This document shows, one piece after another, positions 38,191-44,261 of a stretch of DNA of 44,261 nt (position 1 is its first letter; every line of letters starts with the position of its first letter). The position numbers and the translations under genes are program-made. The DNA is from a virus, in the IMG/VR virus record IMGVR_UViG_3300031823_000013, positions 1-44,261 of that record; one strand, written 5' to 3'. Under the pieces are notes generated by a model. It worked only from the letters and a program-made list of their open reading frames with translations, was not told where the DNA came from and searched no databases.

Positions 38191-38472
38191 GCCGAAGCCC
38201 TAGCGGATAATCGGTCTTTGGGCACCGGGAAGGAAGAGGCCGCCAAGAGGGTGTAAGGCCCTCAACCTCACTAAGAAATTGCTCTACCTCCGGATCTCCT
38301 CCGGTTGCCTGCTGCGGTAGAGGCAGCTCCCCCCGCGCCATCCACGCCAAGATATGCCGCCTTGGCGAAGACTAGAGGGCGGGGACGGCATAACCAACAA
38401 GACCGGCATTGTCTTTATACGGTCAGAGGCAGACCCGGCACCACAGTGATGATACTGCATTAAGGGGGACAA
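38191..38472 (+). ncRNA. Structured non-coding region, group I intron-like core (candidate)
   Basis: No gene is visible on either strand. In group I order it shows: a P1-like pairing of TACACT (38183-38188, end of the holin-like gene) with GGTGTA (38250-38255), including the U-G splice pair; P3-like GCCCTC/GAGGGC (38258-38263/38375-38380); a helix TTGCTCTACC/GGTAGAG(G)CAG (38279-38288/38316-38326) enclosing CCGGA/TCCGG; a P6-like hairpin CGCCAAG/CTTGGCG (38345-38367); and GAAGACTAGAGGGC, close to the conserved R element. J3/4 and P8 fit poorly. Alternative: another structured RNA. Confidence 0.4.
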
Positions 38473-39138
38473 GTGAACGCGTATTTTCCGCAAACATATA
38501 CCGATTGCATTCTCGATCTCAGCCATAACAATTCGATACCTGACCCGCTAGCCGCATTCGCTACTGCTGCGCACGACGCGGATGATCCGATTATCCTGAT
38601 CATCCACAAGGCTACGCAGGGCGGCGGTATGGCGGACGTTACCTACGCGCCGCGTCACGCAGCCGCTAAGAGCGCCGGCTTGCTCTGGGGTGCTTATCAC
38701 TTCTGTGACGGCAGCGATACGGTAGCTCAGGCTGACCATTTCCTGGCCGTGGTTGGTGATCCGACGGGCGTATTGCTAGCATTAGATGTTGAACGCAACG
38801 CTTCTCAGGCTACACTAGGGGATGCCGTACTCATCGCTTCTCGCATTGCTCACCGGATTGGACGATGGCCCGTCATCTACACCGGACGATATGGCCCTCT
38901 GGGAAATGGCTCTGGACTTCCAAACGCCATTCTGGCCCGCTGTCCTTTATGGCTCCCTGAATATGGAAATAACCCGGTCTGCCCTGACGGATGGACCGAG
39001 TGGTCCATGTGGCAGCATACCGACGGTCACACGGGTGTGGATGTCGCGGATGCCCCCGGCATAGGGCCTTGCGATCGCAGCTACTTTGCCGGTACGGCTG
39101 ACCAGCTAAAGCAGTGGCATGCTGACCAGACAAAATGA
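38473..39138 (+). CDS. Endolysin, GH25 muramidase
   Basis: 221 residues, GTG start with GGGGG five bases upstream. ILDLSHNN (Asp15), LLALDVER (Asp105-Glu107, catalytic pair), YHFCDGSD and MWQHTDG are the family 25 lysozyme signature blocks in order. No signal peptide, so a holin is needed for release. It cleaves the MurNAc-GlcNAc bond. Confidence 0.88.
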   Translation: MNAYFPQTYTDCILDLSHNNSIPDPLAAFATAAHDADDPIILIIHKATQGGGMADVTYAPRHAAAKSAGLLWGAYHFCDGSDTVAQADHFLAVVGDPTGVLLALDVERNASQATLGDAVLIASRIAHRIGRWPVIYTGRYGPLGNGSGLPNAILARCPLWLPEYGNNPVCPDGWTEWSMWQHTDGHTGVDVADAPGIGPCDRSYFAGTADQLKQWHADQTK

Positions 39139-39359
39139 ACTGGCTGCAAAACCTGCTGTCTTCCGACGAGGCGGCAGCCGATAGCGTTGTCTTCAGTACA
39201 ATTATCGCCGTGCTGACCGCTGCGGGCATAGCGATCACGCTTGTGGTCAAAGACAGGCCATTCAGCCTCACAGATTTCGGCACCTGCATGGCAGCAATCA
39301 TTGGCGCTGGTGGTGGCGTTAAGGTGTTCCGCGAACGCTTTAGCGTAAATCGATCATAA
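39135..39359 (+). CDS. Two-TM holin candidate
   Basis: 74 residues with two hydrophobic stretches (SVVFSTIIAVLTAAGIAITL at about 17-37; FGTCMAAIIGAGGGVKVF at about 48-65) and a basic C-terminus (RERFSVNRS). It follows the endolysin by a four-base overlap and precedes the spanins, a usual holin place. The gene at 37930 is the competing candidate. Confidence 0.6.
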   Translation: MNWLQNLLSSDEAAADSVVFSTIIAVLTAAGIAITLVVKDRPFSLTDFGTCMAAIIGAGGGVKVFRERFSVNRS

Positions 39360-39374
39360 ATACGGATAAGCGTA

Positions 39375-39533
39375 TCAGATGCATATCCAGTTGCCTTTAT
39401 GAGGGCAGTCTGCCCATAGGCACATTTCATCCCCACGATAAGCACAAGCGCGATTACGCCTTATGCAGCCAGGGGGAAACTTGTGGCCACGCCAGCGCCA
39501 CGCTTCCAGCAATTTTCGCAGATAGAATAGCAT
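39375..39533 (-). CDS. Small Cys-rich protein on the opposite strand
   Basis: 52 residues from the ATG at 39531-39533, which shares the palindrome CATG with the forward Rz start at 39532. Begins MLFYLRKLLEAWRWRGHKF; four cysteines follow (GCIRRNRAC, MCLWADC), so a zinc site is likely. It fills a 172-bp gap otherwise free of genes. Starts further upstream are possible. Confidence 0.45.
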   Translation of the reverse strand: MLFYLRKLLEAWRWRGHKFPPGCIRRNRACAYRGDEMCLWADCPHKGNWICI

Positions 39534-39915
39534 GCCATTCTTATCTATCATCACATCGCCCATCGTCAAGTACGGGGCCATCCTTCTCGCTGCCGTAGGC
39601 GCATTCGTCTGGTATAGCGCTCACGAGCGCAGCGTAGGCGCAGCCAATGTACAGGCAGCCGTGGCAGCCGCTACACAGGCCGAGCAGACACGCGAGCAAA
39701 CCATCAGTGGGTATTGGACTCAGTGGTCAAGTGCCGCCACGCAGCAAGTTATTCAGCAGAAAGCCAGCATCAGTGACCTTCAGAAGCAGATTGCCGTCGC
39801 GGCAGCTAAGAACACTAGCCAGTGTCTCGATGCTGGGACTGTTCGGTTGCTCAACTCCATCGGCCGTGGCAGTCAAACCAATCCTAACCCCAGCACCGGC
39901 AAGCCTAACCGCTGA
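39532..39915 (+). CDS. i-spanin (Rz-like)
   Basis: 127 residues. N-terminal anchor (VKYGAILLAAVGAFVWY), then a long periplasmic coiled coil (VQAAVAAATQAEQTREQ and on). Together with the nested o-spanin gene it would bridge inner and outer membranes for the last step of lysis. The last residues are Asn/Pro-rich. Start ATG has only a weak SD. Confidence 0.75.
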   Translation: MPFLSIITSPIVKYGAILLAAVGAFVWYSAHERSVGAANVQAAVAAATQAEQTREQTISGYWTQWSSAATQQVIQQKASISDLQKQIAVAAAKNTSQCLDAGTVRLLNSIGRGSQTNPNPSTGKPNR

Positions 39916-40072
39916 GTGCACCTGGCCGGTAGCGCTGCCTAACAGCGCGCTCACAGGCGGGCAGGTGGCTAACTACTGGGCGACTGACCGTGGCTCGCTG
40001 ATGGATTGCCTCACCCGCCAATACTACGTGGTGCAGTACTACACTGGCCGCGATATGCAGCTAACCAAATGA
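39773..40072 (+). CDS. o-spanin (Rz1-like lipoprotein), nested in Rz
   Basis: 99 residues from GTG 39773, which lies within the i-spanin gene in another frame and extends beyond it. Signal-like start (RSRLPSRQLRTLASVSMLG) ends in the lipobox LFGC, with Cys at about 26. Two further Cys follow (AECTWP, DCLTRQ). The overlapping Rz/Rz1 arrangement is classic. The start codon is my choice from the position of the lipobox. Confidence 0.75.
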   Translation: MTFRSRLPSRQLRTLASVSMLGLFGCSTPSAVAVKPILTPAPASLTAECTWPVALPNSALTGGQVANYWATDRGSLMDCLTRQYYVVQYYTGRDMQLTK

Positions 40073-40617
40073 TACAGCTAGCTCTCATCCCCTTCTGCGC
40101 CTTTCTTAATCGCATCCGTGGCGGCCTATTCGGGCCTGTTGTCATTTGCATTAGCAACGCCATAAAGGCGCTCTTTGGTGTTCCACCCTCCAAGGGTGCC
40201 ACGCAGCTAGCGCGAGCCATCTTCGCTATCGGCATGGGCGTGGCCATGTGGGCAGCTACCAACAACATACTGATGCTGGTGAGCATCCTCTTATGGGTGG
40301 CCTGCGAGTTCCTGCCCAATGGCGACTACTTAGGCGCTAGCAATATCTGGCAAGATCTGGAAGCGAGCGCTGTAGGCATCGGCAATGTATCGCTACCGGC
40401 GCTGCTATTCGCCTTCACCGGACGTCCGGTAGCGGCTGGAGCGCTGATAATTGCCGGCATTTGTAAAGGCCCGCTTTACAAGCTCGCCCAGTACATCCCC
40501 TCCAAGATATCCGGCTTTCAGCAAGGCGCTGAGATGGCTGAGTTCCTGTTTGGAATGATTCTAGGTTGCGCGCTATATGCTGGGTATGCTCTTGATTTCT
40601 ATGCAAATATAGTTTAG
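40069..40617 (+). CDS. Polytopic membrane protein (182 aa)
   Basis: ATG 40069 overlaps the o-spanin TGA. Four or more hydrophobic segments (LALIPFCAFL; ARAIFAIGMGVAMWA; ILMLVSILLWVACEFL; PVAAGALIIAGIC; FLFGMILGCALYAGY), with an RIRGGLFG loop after the first. A similar membrane protein follows the lysis genes in some alphaproteobacterial phages; role unknown, possibly lysis control or superinfection exclusion. Confidence 0.65.
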   Translation: MIQLALIPFCAFLNRIRGGLFGPVVICISNAIKALFGVPPSKGATQLARAIFAIGMGVAMWAATNNILMLVSILLWVACEFLPNGDYLGASNIWQDLEASAVGIGNVSLPALLFAFTGRPVAAGALIIAGICKGPLYKLAQYIPSKISGFQQGAEMAEFLFGMILGCALYAGYALDFYANIV

Positions 40618-40626
40618 AACTATTCC
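40592..40626. promoter_or_regulatory. Possible regulatory site before 40627 (motif copy 3, inverted)
   Basis: TTAGAACTATTC (40614-40625) is the reverse complement of GAATAGTTCTAA, one base different from the GAATGGTTCTAA core at 9040-9051. TTGATT (40592-40597) lies 17 bases before TAGAAC (40615-40620), a weak promoter-like pair. Weak evidence taken alone. Confidence 0.3.
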
Positions 40627-40824
40627 ATGGTTCTGTGCAGAGATTGCCACTGGTACCTAAGAGCCACGTTCGTCTCGCCAGCAATGTGCCGTAGCCCAAA
40701 TCAGGGGATATCTCCCATTACCGGAGACATTCTGTCTACCACTTGTGAATATCAACGCTTCTCAGTGTTGGATAATCGCCACTGTGGCCCAGAAGGCCAA
40801 TGGTTTACGGAAGATGGTAGCTAG
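40627..40824 (+). CDS. Small Cys-rich phage protein (65 aa)
   Basis: CRDCHWYLRA, AMCRSPNQG, TTCEYQR, then HCGPEGQWF. This four-cysteine pattern ending in CGxEGxxF is a frequent small phage protein, presumably zinc-binding. Overlaps the next gene by 11 bases. Confidence 0.65.
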   Translation: MVLCRDCHWYLRATFVSPAMCRSPNQGISPITGDILSTTCEYQRFSVLDNRHCGPEGQWFTEDGS

Positions 40825-41752
40825 ACCAGTACCGGGGGAGATACTGGAAGCCTCTCGGGTAACCGTGGAAAAGCACGGCGGCAATATAGCCGCTGCCGCT
40901 AAAGCGCTTGGTATCTCGCGCTCCACCTTGCAACACCGGCTTGAGATAGTGCGGCTGCGTGCCGTAGCTCGCCCCCCAATCCTTATCGACCATCCCGGTA
41001 GATTGGATCTCGCCGTAGACAATGGAGTTATCTTAGTGGGCAGCGATGCCCACATCTGGGAACCGGAACCATCGCCCGCTATGCGGGCTTTTCTTTGGGC
41101 TATCGACCACTTCAGGGACCGGCTAGCAGCCGTGGTGCTCAACGGCGATGTGATAGACGGCGCTTCAATCGGTCGCTGGCCCAGCATCGGTTGGGAGCAG
41201 AAACCGACATTGATGCAAGAGCTGAAGGCTGCGCAAAAGCAGCTTTCGGCAATCACAGCAATCGGGCGCGCACGCTGCATCTGGACTCTTGGCAATCACG
41301 ACAGCCGCTTTGAGAGCAAAGTCGCTAATGCTATCCCTGAGTATCAAGGAATAGAAGGGGTACACCTTCATGACCATTTCCCCGAGTGGGAGCGCTGTTG
41401 GTCGCTGTGGGTGAATGACAGTTTAGTTATCAAACACCGTGCGGCTGGCGGCACTCATGCGGCATACAATAACACTAAGAGCGCCGGCAAGTCGATTGCC
41501 ACCGGGCATCTCCATAGCCTCAAGATCACGCCGTACAGCGACTACAATGGCACCCGGTGGGGTGTCGATACCGGCATGCTAGCTACGCCGTACGCACCCC
41601 AGTTCGTACACTACACAGAAGCCCGTAGCGTCGATTGGCGGCCAGGGTTTGCCGTATTCAGCTTCGTGGATCGCGAGCTTATGTGGCCCGAGCTAGTGCA
41701 TGTATGTGGACCACGGGAAGCCATGTTTAGGGGGGGAATCGTTAGGTTCTGA
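40814..41752 (+). CDS. Metallophosphoesterase with N-terminal HTH
   Basis: 312 residues from ATG 40814. Residues 1-45 (EKHGGNIAAAAKALGISRST) form a Fis-like HTH. The rest is a calcineurin-type metallophosphoesterase: GSDAHIW (Asp78, His80), LNGDVIDG (Asp112), LGNHD (Asn161, His162) and TGHLHS (His232, His234), all metal ligands in order. It may act on DNA ends, nucleotides or a regulatory phosphodiester. The HTH suggests a DNA-linked role. Confidence 0.8.
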   Translation: MVARPVPGEILEASRVTVEKHGGNIAAAAKALGISRSTLQHRLEIVRLRAVARPPILIDHPGRLDLAVDNGVILVGSDAHIWEPEPSPAMRAFLWAIDHFRDRLAAVVLNGDVIDGASIGRWPSIGWEQKPTLMQELKAAQKQLSAITAIGRARCIWTLGNHDSRFESKVANAIPEYQGIEGVHLHDHFPEWERCWSLWVNDSLVIKHRAAGGTHAAYNNTKSAGKSIATGHLHSLKITPYSDYNGTRWGVDTGMLATPYAPQFVHYTEARSVDWRPGFAVFSFVDRELMWPELVHVCGPREAMFRGGIVRF

Positions 41753-42291
41753 TGGCTGGATGGCAGTGCCCAATACATCCATCTTGCACGCTCCCAAACT
41801 GCGCGTTTCGGCGTAATTGTGAAAAGTGCGTCGCTGATCGGGGAAAATTGATGACAACACAATACGGACCGGATTGCTTCCATATGGAGAACCATCGGGG
41901 CCCTGTATGCCCAGAGCATGGCGCATATGACATGGGTATGCCGGACTGTCCTGTATGCACGGACCCTGAGGGATGCTTCCCCGATGGCATTACGCCACAA
42001 GCGCACTACAAAGCTCTGCAAGAAGCATATCAAAGAGCGTCATTGCCCGATGGCATTACGGAACAAATGCACCGCGAGGCTGTACAGGACGCGGCAGCAT
42101 TCAAGGCCATCGAGGCGCGAAGGGTCAAGGATGAACGCTATCTAAAGCCCGAAGATGCCGCCGTCCAATACAAGTGGACGATCGATCACGGCGCGCCACC
42201 CATTACTTTCACGGCCACCCCAGAAATAGCGCTGCGCATTCTCTTCGCCTTTCCATATGGCACCACAACCATGAGTGTTCGCAATGTTTAA
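41752..42291 (+). CDS. Cys-rich hypothetical protein (179 aa)
   Basis: The first 70 residues carry 10 cysteines in CP, C-x5-C and CPxC pairs (WQCPIHPSC, NCEKCVAD, VCPEHG, DCPVC), likely two zinc knuckles. The C-terminal part has a duplicated motif, PDGITPQAHYKALQEA and PDGITEQMHREAVQDA (residues about 77-112). The ATG overlaps the previous TGA. No known family. Confidence 0.6.
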   Translation: MAGWQCPIHPSCTLPNCAFRRNCEKCVADRGKLMTTQYGPDCFHMENHRGPVCPEHGAYDMGMPDCPVCTDPEGCFPDGITPQAHYKALQEAYQRASLPDGITEQMHREAVQDAAAFKAIEARRVKDERYLKPEDAAVQYKWTIDHGAPPITFTATPEIALRILFAFPYGTTTMSVRNV

Positions 42292-43699
42292 GCGTGCCCT
42301 TGTTGTTCTCGCTTTGTTTCTTTCGCCGCTCACTGCATCAGCGCAAACGCTCCTGAGCCAGGGGGAGATCACCTACCAAGTCGGCAACCAGACAGAAGCC
42401 CTGGACTGCGCTAATGGCTATACCGCGCTCAATCCGTCGAACGGAGCGCTAACCCAGCAATGGGCTTACTGGCAGGGCGCTAGTGGCATTAACTTCCTTG
42501 AGTGCGTTGGCGGCGGCAATTGGAACGCCATTGATTTCAGCCAGCCAGGGCTACCCGTAGATCCCATCTGGGACAACGCATCTTCTGGCAACGCTATGAC
42601 AATAGCGCCAGCTGGCAATGGCTTGCCGATGGAGATCGAAGCGCTAGGGCAAGTTCTGTTGCCCAATGCAGCGGGTACAGCCGTCTCCATGGAGACTGTG
42701 CCAGGCTGGCAGTGGACAGCGCCTCCGGCAGCGCCTCCGGGGCCGACACCCTCGCAGTGGGTGCCTAATGGCTACACGATGGTCTTTGACGATGAGTTTA
42801 CCTCTAGTCAGATCGATCAGAACAAGTGGTTCCTTGAGTACGCCAACCCAGCTACGGCTAATTATATCCCGTCCACCGGAGAGACGGAGTTCTTCGAGGA
42901 AGGCGAGGACGGCAACTGCAACCACTGCATGATCAGCGGTGGGGGCGTTGCACTCACTGCCTATGGGCCACGCGCATCTGATGGTAGAGAGCCATCCGGT
43001 ATGCTGCGCGGCAAGCTGACGTACAATGTCGGCTCAGCCACCACCGGCTACTATATCGAGGCTAAAATTAAGATGCCGCAAGCCGGTGGAACGTGGCCGG
43101 CAGATTGGGCCGCCGCAGAGCCGCTGGTAGGCTCCAACGGTAGCGCTCCATGGCCTCCGGAGCTAGATGTCGCTGAGTTCATCAACAGCGTTAGCGCTCT
43201 TGGCTTGCACCCGCAATGGAACGGCAATGTGCCTGGGCCGTGGAACAGCATTGGCAGCACATACACTTGGGATGGCTCTCACGTGCCGGCAGGCTGGTCA
43301 TGGTCAACCAATCCGTCTTGGATGGGCTGGAATACCAATGTTGACTTCAGCCAAGCCTACCACACGTTTGCTCTACAAATAGTACCGGGGCCTACTGGCC
43401 AGAACATCAACCCGGCTACCGGCAAGCCCACACACGTCTTCTATATGTACGTGGACGGCTTTGAGGCTGAGACAGGCACCTACGATTTCCAGATGGGTGC
43501 CGACGGCTCCTGCTGCTACAACCTAGAACTGCTCTTTGATCTAGCGATGGGTGGGCAAGCTGGTGGCGTATCGGTTAGCCTACCGACATCCATGGATATC
43601 GCTTATGTGCGCGTCTATGAGAGCGGAGCTAAGGCAGATCCGGGGGATTACGTCTCGGCCATCGGCAATAACAATAGCTGCGGCCCCAATGGTTGCTGA
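42284..43699 (+). CDS. Secreted GH16-family glucanase-like enzyme
   Basis: 471 residues from ATG 42284 (GTG 42275 is an alternative). A Sec signal peptide (MFKRALVVLALFLSPLTASAQ) with an A-S-A cleavage site starts it. A 135-residue leader domain precedes the catalytic domain: MVFDDEFTSSQIDQNKWF at about 165, then PELDVAEF, the E-x-D-x-x-E catalytic motif (Glu293, Asp295, Glu298). The DIAYVRVYE end is the usual last strand of GH16. It would cut beta-glucan or galactan in the periplasm or outside the cell. Confidence 0.85.
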   Translation: MFKRALVVLALFLSPLTASAQTLLSQGEITYQVGNQTEALDCANGYTALNPSNGALTQQWAYWQGASGINFLECVGGGNWNAIDFSQPGLPVDPIWDNASSGNAMTIAPAGNGLPMEIEALGQVLLPNAAGTAVSMETVPGWQWTAPPAAPPGPTPSQWVPNGYTMVFDDEFTSSQIDQNKWFLEYANPATANYIPSTGETEFFEEGEDGNCNHCMISGGGVALTAYGPRASDGREPSGMLRGKLTYNVGSATTGYYIEAKIKMPQAGGTWPADWAAAEPLVGSNGSAPWPPELDVAEFINSVSALGLHPQWNGNVPGPWNSIGSTYTWDGSHVPAGWSWSTNPSWMGWNTNVDFSQAYHTFALQIVPGPTGQNINPATGKPTHVFYMYVDGFEAETGTYDFQMGADGSCCYNLELLFDLAMGGQAGGVSVSLPTSMDIAYVRVYESGAKADPGDYVSAIGNNNSCGPNGC

Positions 43700-43880
43700 C
43701 GATTTCGGGGCTATCAAGAAACGGATAGCTGAGATCGCATACGAAGAGACTAGCGCTTGGGAATGGGCGTGCCTGGAATGCGGCGCACAATCACACACCC
43801 AGGCGCTCATACGCTGCGATCCGGATAAGTGCGGTCGCATTGCCTATGAGGCGCAGCGGACGCGTCAACGGTTAGGGTAG
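43689..43880 (+). CDS. Small Cys-containing protein (63 aa)
   Basis: ATG 43689 lies in the last codons of the GH16 gene. Helical start (DDFGAIKKRIAEIAYEE), then WACLECGAQS and RCDPDKCGRIAYE, a likely zinc ribbon. Last rightward gene; its end overlaps the convergent leftward gene by 16 bases. Confidence 0.55.
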   Translation: MVADDFGAIKKRIAEIAYEETSAWEWACLECGAQSHTQALIRCDPDKCGRIAYEAQRTRQRLG

Positions 43881-44095
43881 CCCAGCGGGCATAAGTGCCC
43901 ATCAAGCCCGTAATACATGCCGCAACGTGGGCACTGGGTTGCTGCCGTTACATGCGTATATCCGCCCCGCTGTCCCGGGAATGGGTCTGTGGGATCGTAG
44001 ATCTCTCTCCCATTCCATCGCCCGCTGAGCATGGCGATAATCTGCCGGTTCTGTTCTTCGATCCGCGCTAAGGCGGCCATAATATCATCGGTCAT
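43865..44095 (-). CDS. Small zinc-knuckle protein, last gene of leftward operon (76 aa)
   Basis: N-terminal helix (DDIMAALARIEEQNRQIIAM), then QCPRCGMYYGLDGHLCPLG, a CxxC...HxC site likely to bind zinc. Its ATG overlaps the stop of the junction-spanning gene, so it is the end of the leftward early operon that crosses the circle junction. No terminator is apparent at the convergent point. Confidence 0.65.
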   Translation of the reverse strand: MTDDIMAALARIEEQNRQIIAMLSGRWNGREIYDPTDPFPGQRGGYTHVTAATQCPRCGMYYGLDGHLCPLGYPNR

Positions 44096-44261
44096 GACCG
44101 CTCCTGATTGAGGATGGCGGCGGCATGACCATCACAGGCATCATCCCAGCCACGAGCATACTCACTACTCCCGCCTGTCTTTCCACCCCGGATTAATTGC
44201 GCGCAGCGCTCGCGCTCTCTGGCCACTTTGCGAGCGGCGTGGGCTTCGATGCGCGCCGCGA
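44092..44261 (-). CDS. Small phage protein, C-terminal part (continues at 1-136)
   Basis: Continuation of the frame that starts at 134-136. It reads KTGGSSEYARGWDDACDGHA and ends LNQERS with a TGA at 44092-44094 that overlaps the next ATG. The Y-A-R-G-W-D-D motif is common in short phage early proteins. The frame staying open through the repeated segment supports circularity. Confidence 0.75.
   Translation of the reverse strand, partial: AARIEAHAARKVARERERCAQLIRGGKTGGSSEYARGWDDACDGHAAAILNQERS
44190..44261. repeat. Terminal direct repeat, right copy (circle junction)
   Basis: Identical to bases 1-72 in the same orientation. See the left copy. Confidence 0.95.

Noticed and set aside
38260-38330. 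tRNA-like GGTAGAGC (D-arm-like) on the minus strand
   Set aside because: No T-loop GGTTCRANYCC, anticodon arm or acceptor stem could be placed around it; the string is the complement of one arm of a forward-strand helix.

Overview
The window looks like one complete, circularly permuted genome of a short-tailed (podovirus-type) tailed phage. Its first 72 bases are repeated exactly as its last 72 bases, and one small gene reads continuously across that junction, so the true unit is about 44,189 bp. The structural set is portal, scaffold, SU10/DUF5309-type major capsid protein, head-tail adaptor, a nozzle-like tail protein and three large ejection proteins, one with a lytic transglycosylase domain. 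There is no tape-measure, sheath or baseplate gene, which fits a short non-contractile tail. Several small proteins resemble families I know from phages of Alphaproteobacteria. Host assignment beyond Alphaproteobacteria (possibly acetic-acid-bacteria-like) is a guess.

Layout. (1) A leftward early operon starts at a promoter near 5157-5185, runs down to position 1 and continues across the circle junction to 43865. It carries about 19 tightly overlapping genes: a PD-(D/E)XK exonuclease-like protein, an ssDNA-binding/replication-initiation-like protein, small zinc-binding proteins, two mini membrane proteins and many unknowns. (2) A lambda-like switch lies at 5429-6238: a leftward Cro/CI-type repressor and a divergent small regulator whose promoters overlap at a perfect inverted repeat. 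(3) A rightward early block (5984-11996) holds DNA-binding proteins, a zinc-ribbon protein, a Holliday-junction-resolvase-like nuclease, a replication protein with an origin-like element inside its gene, a helicase-loader-like protein and a DUF559-type nuclease, then small unknowns. (4) A two-gene leftward cassette (11997-12415) has its own near-consensus promoter containing a copy of the switch-operator half-site. (5) The rightward late region (12537-43880) runs terminase, portal, scaffold, capsid, tail, fibers and hydrolases, ejection proteins, then lysis (GH25 muramidase, two holin candidates, nested Rz/Rz1 spanins), and ends with a metallophosphoesterase and a secreted GH16 glucanase-like enzyme.

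How it works together. The switch suggests a temperate or once-temperate life style, yet I find no integrase, recombinase or partition gene. Capsule- or polysaccharide-active functions are prominent: an SGNH esterase in the tail region, a tail-collar fiber with HxH repeats, and a GH16 enzyme with its own Sec signal peptide. Three places deserve special attention: a 282-bp non-coding stretch between a holin candidate and the endolysin that has several elements of a group I intron core; a G-quadruplex/inverted-repeat/AT-palindrome cluster inside the replication gene; and a 14-bp motif shared by the few gaps upstream of rightward genes.

No tRNA, rRNA, CRISPR array or insertion sequence was recognised. 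Starts were set by overlap with the neighbouring gene and by visible Shine-Dalgarno (SD) sequences; GTG starts are common.
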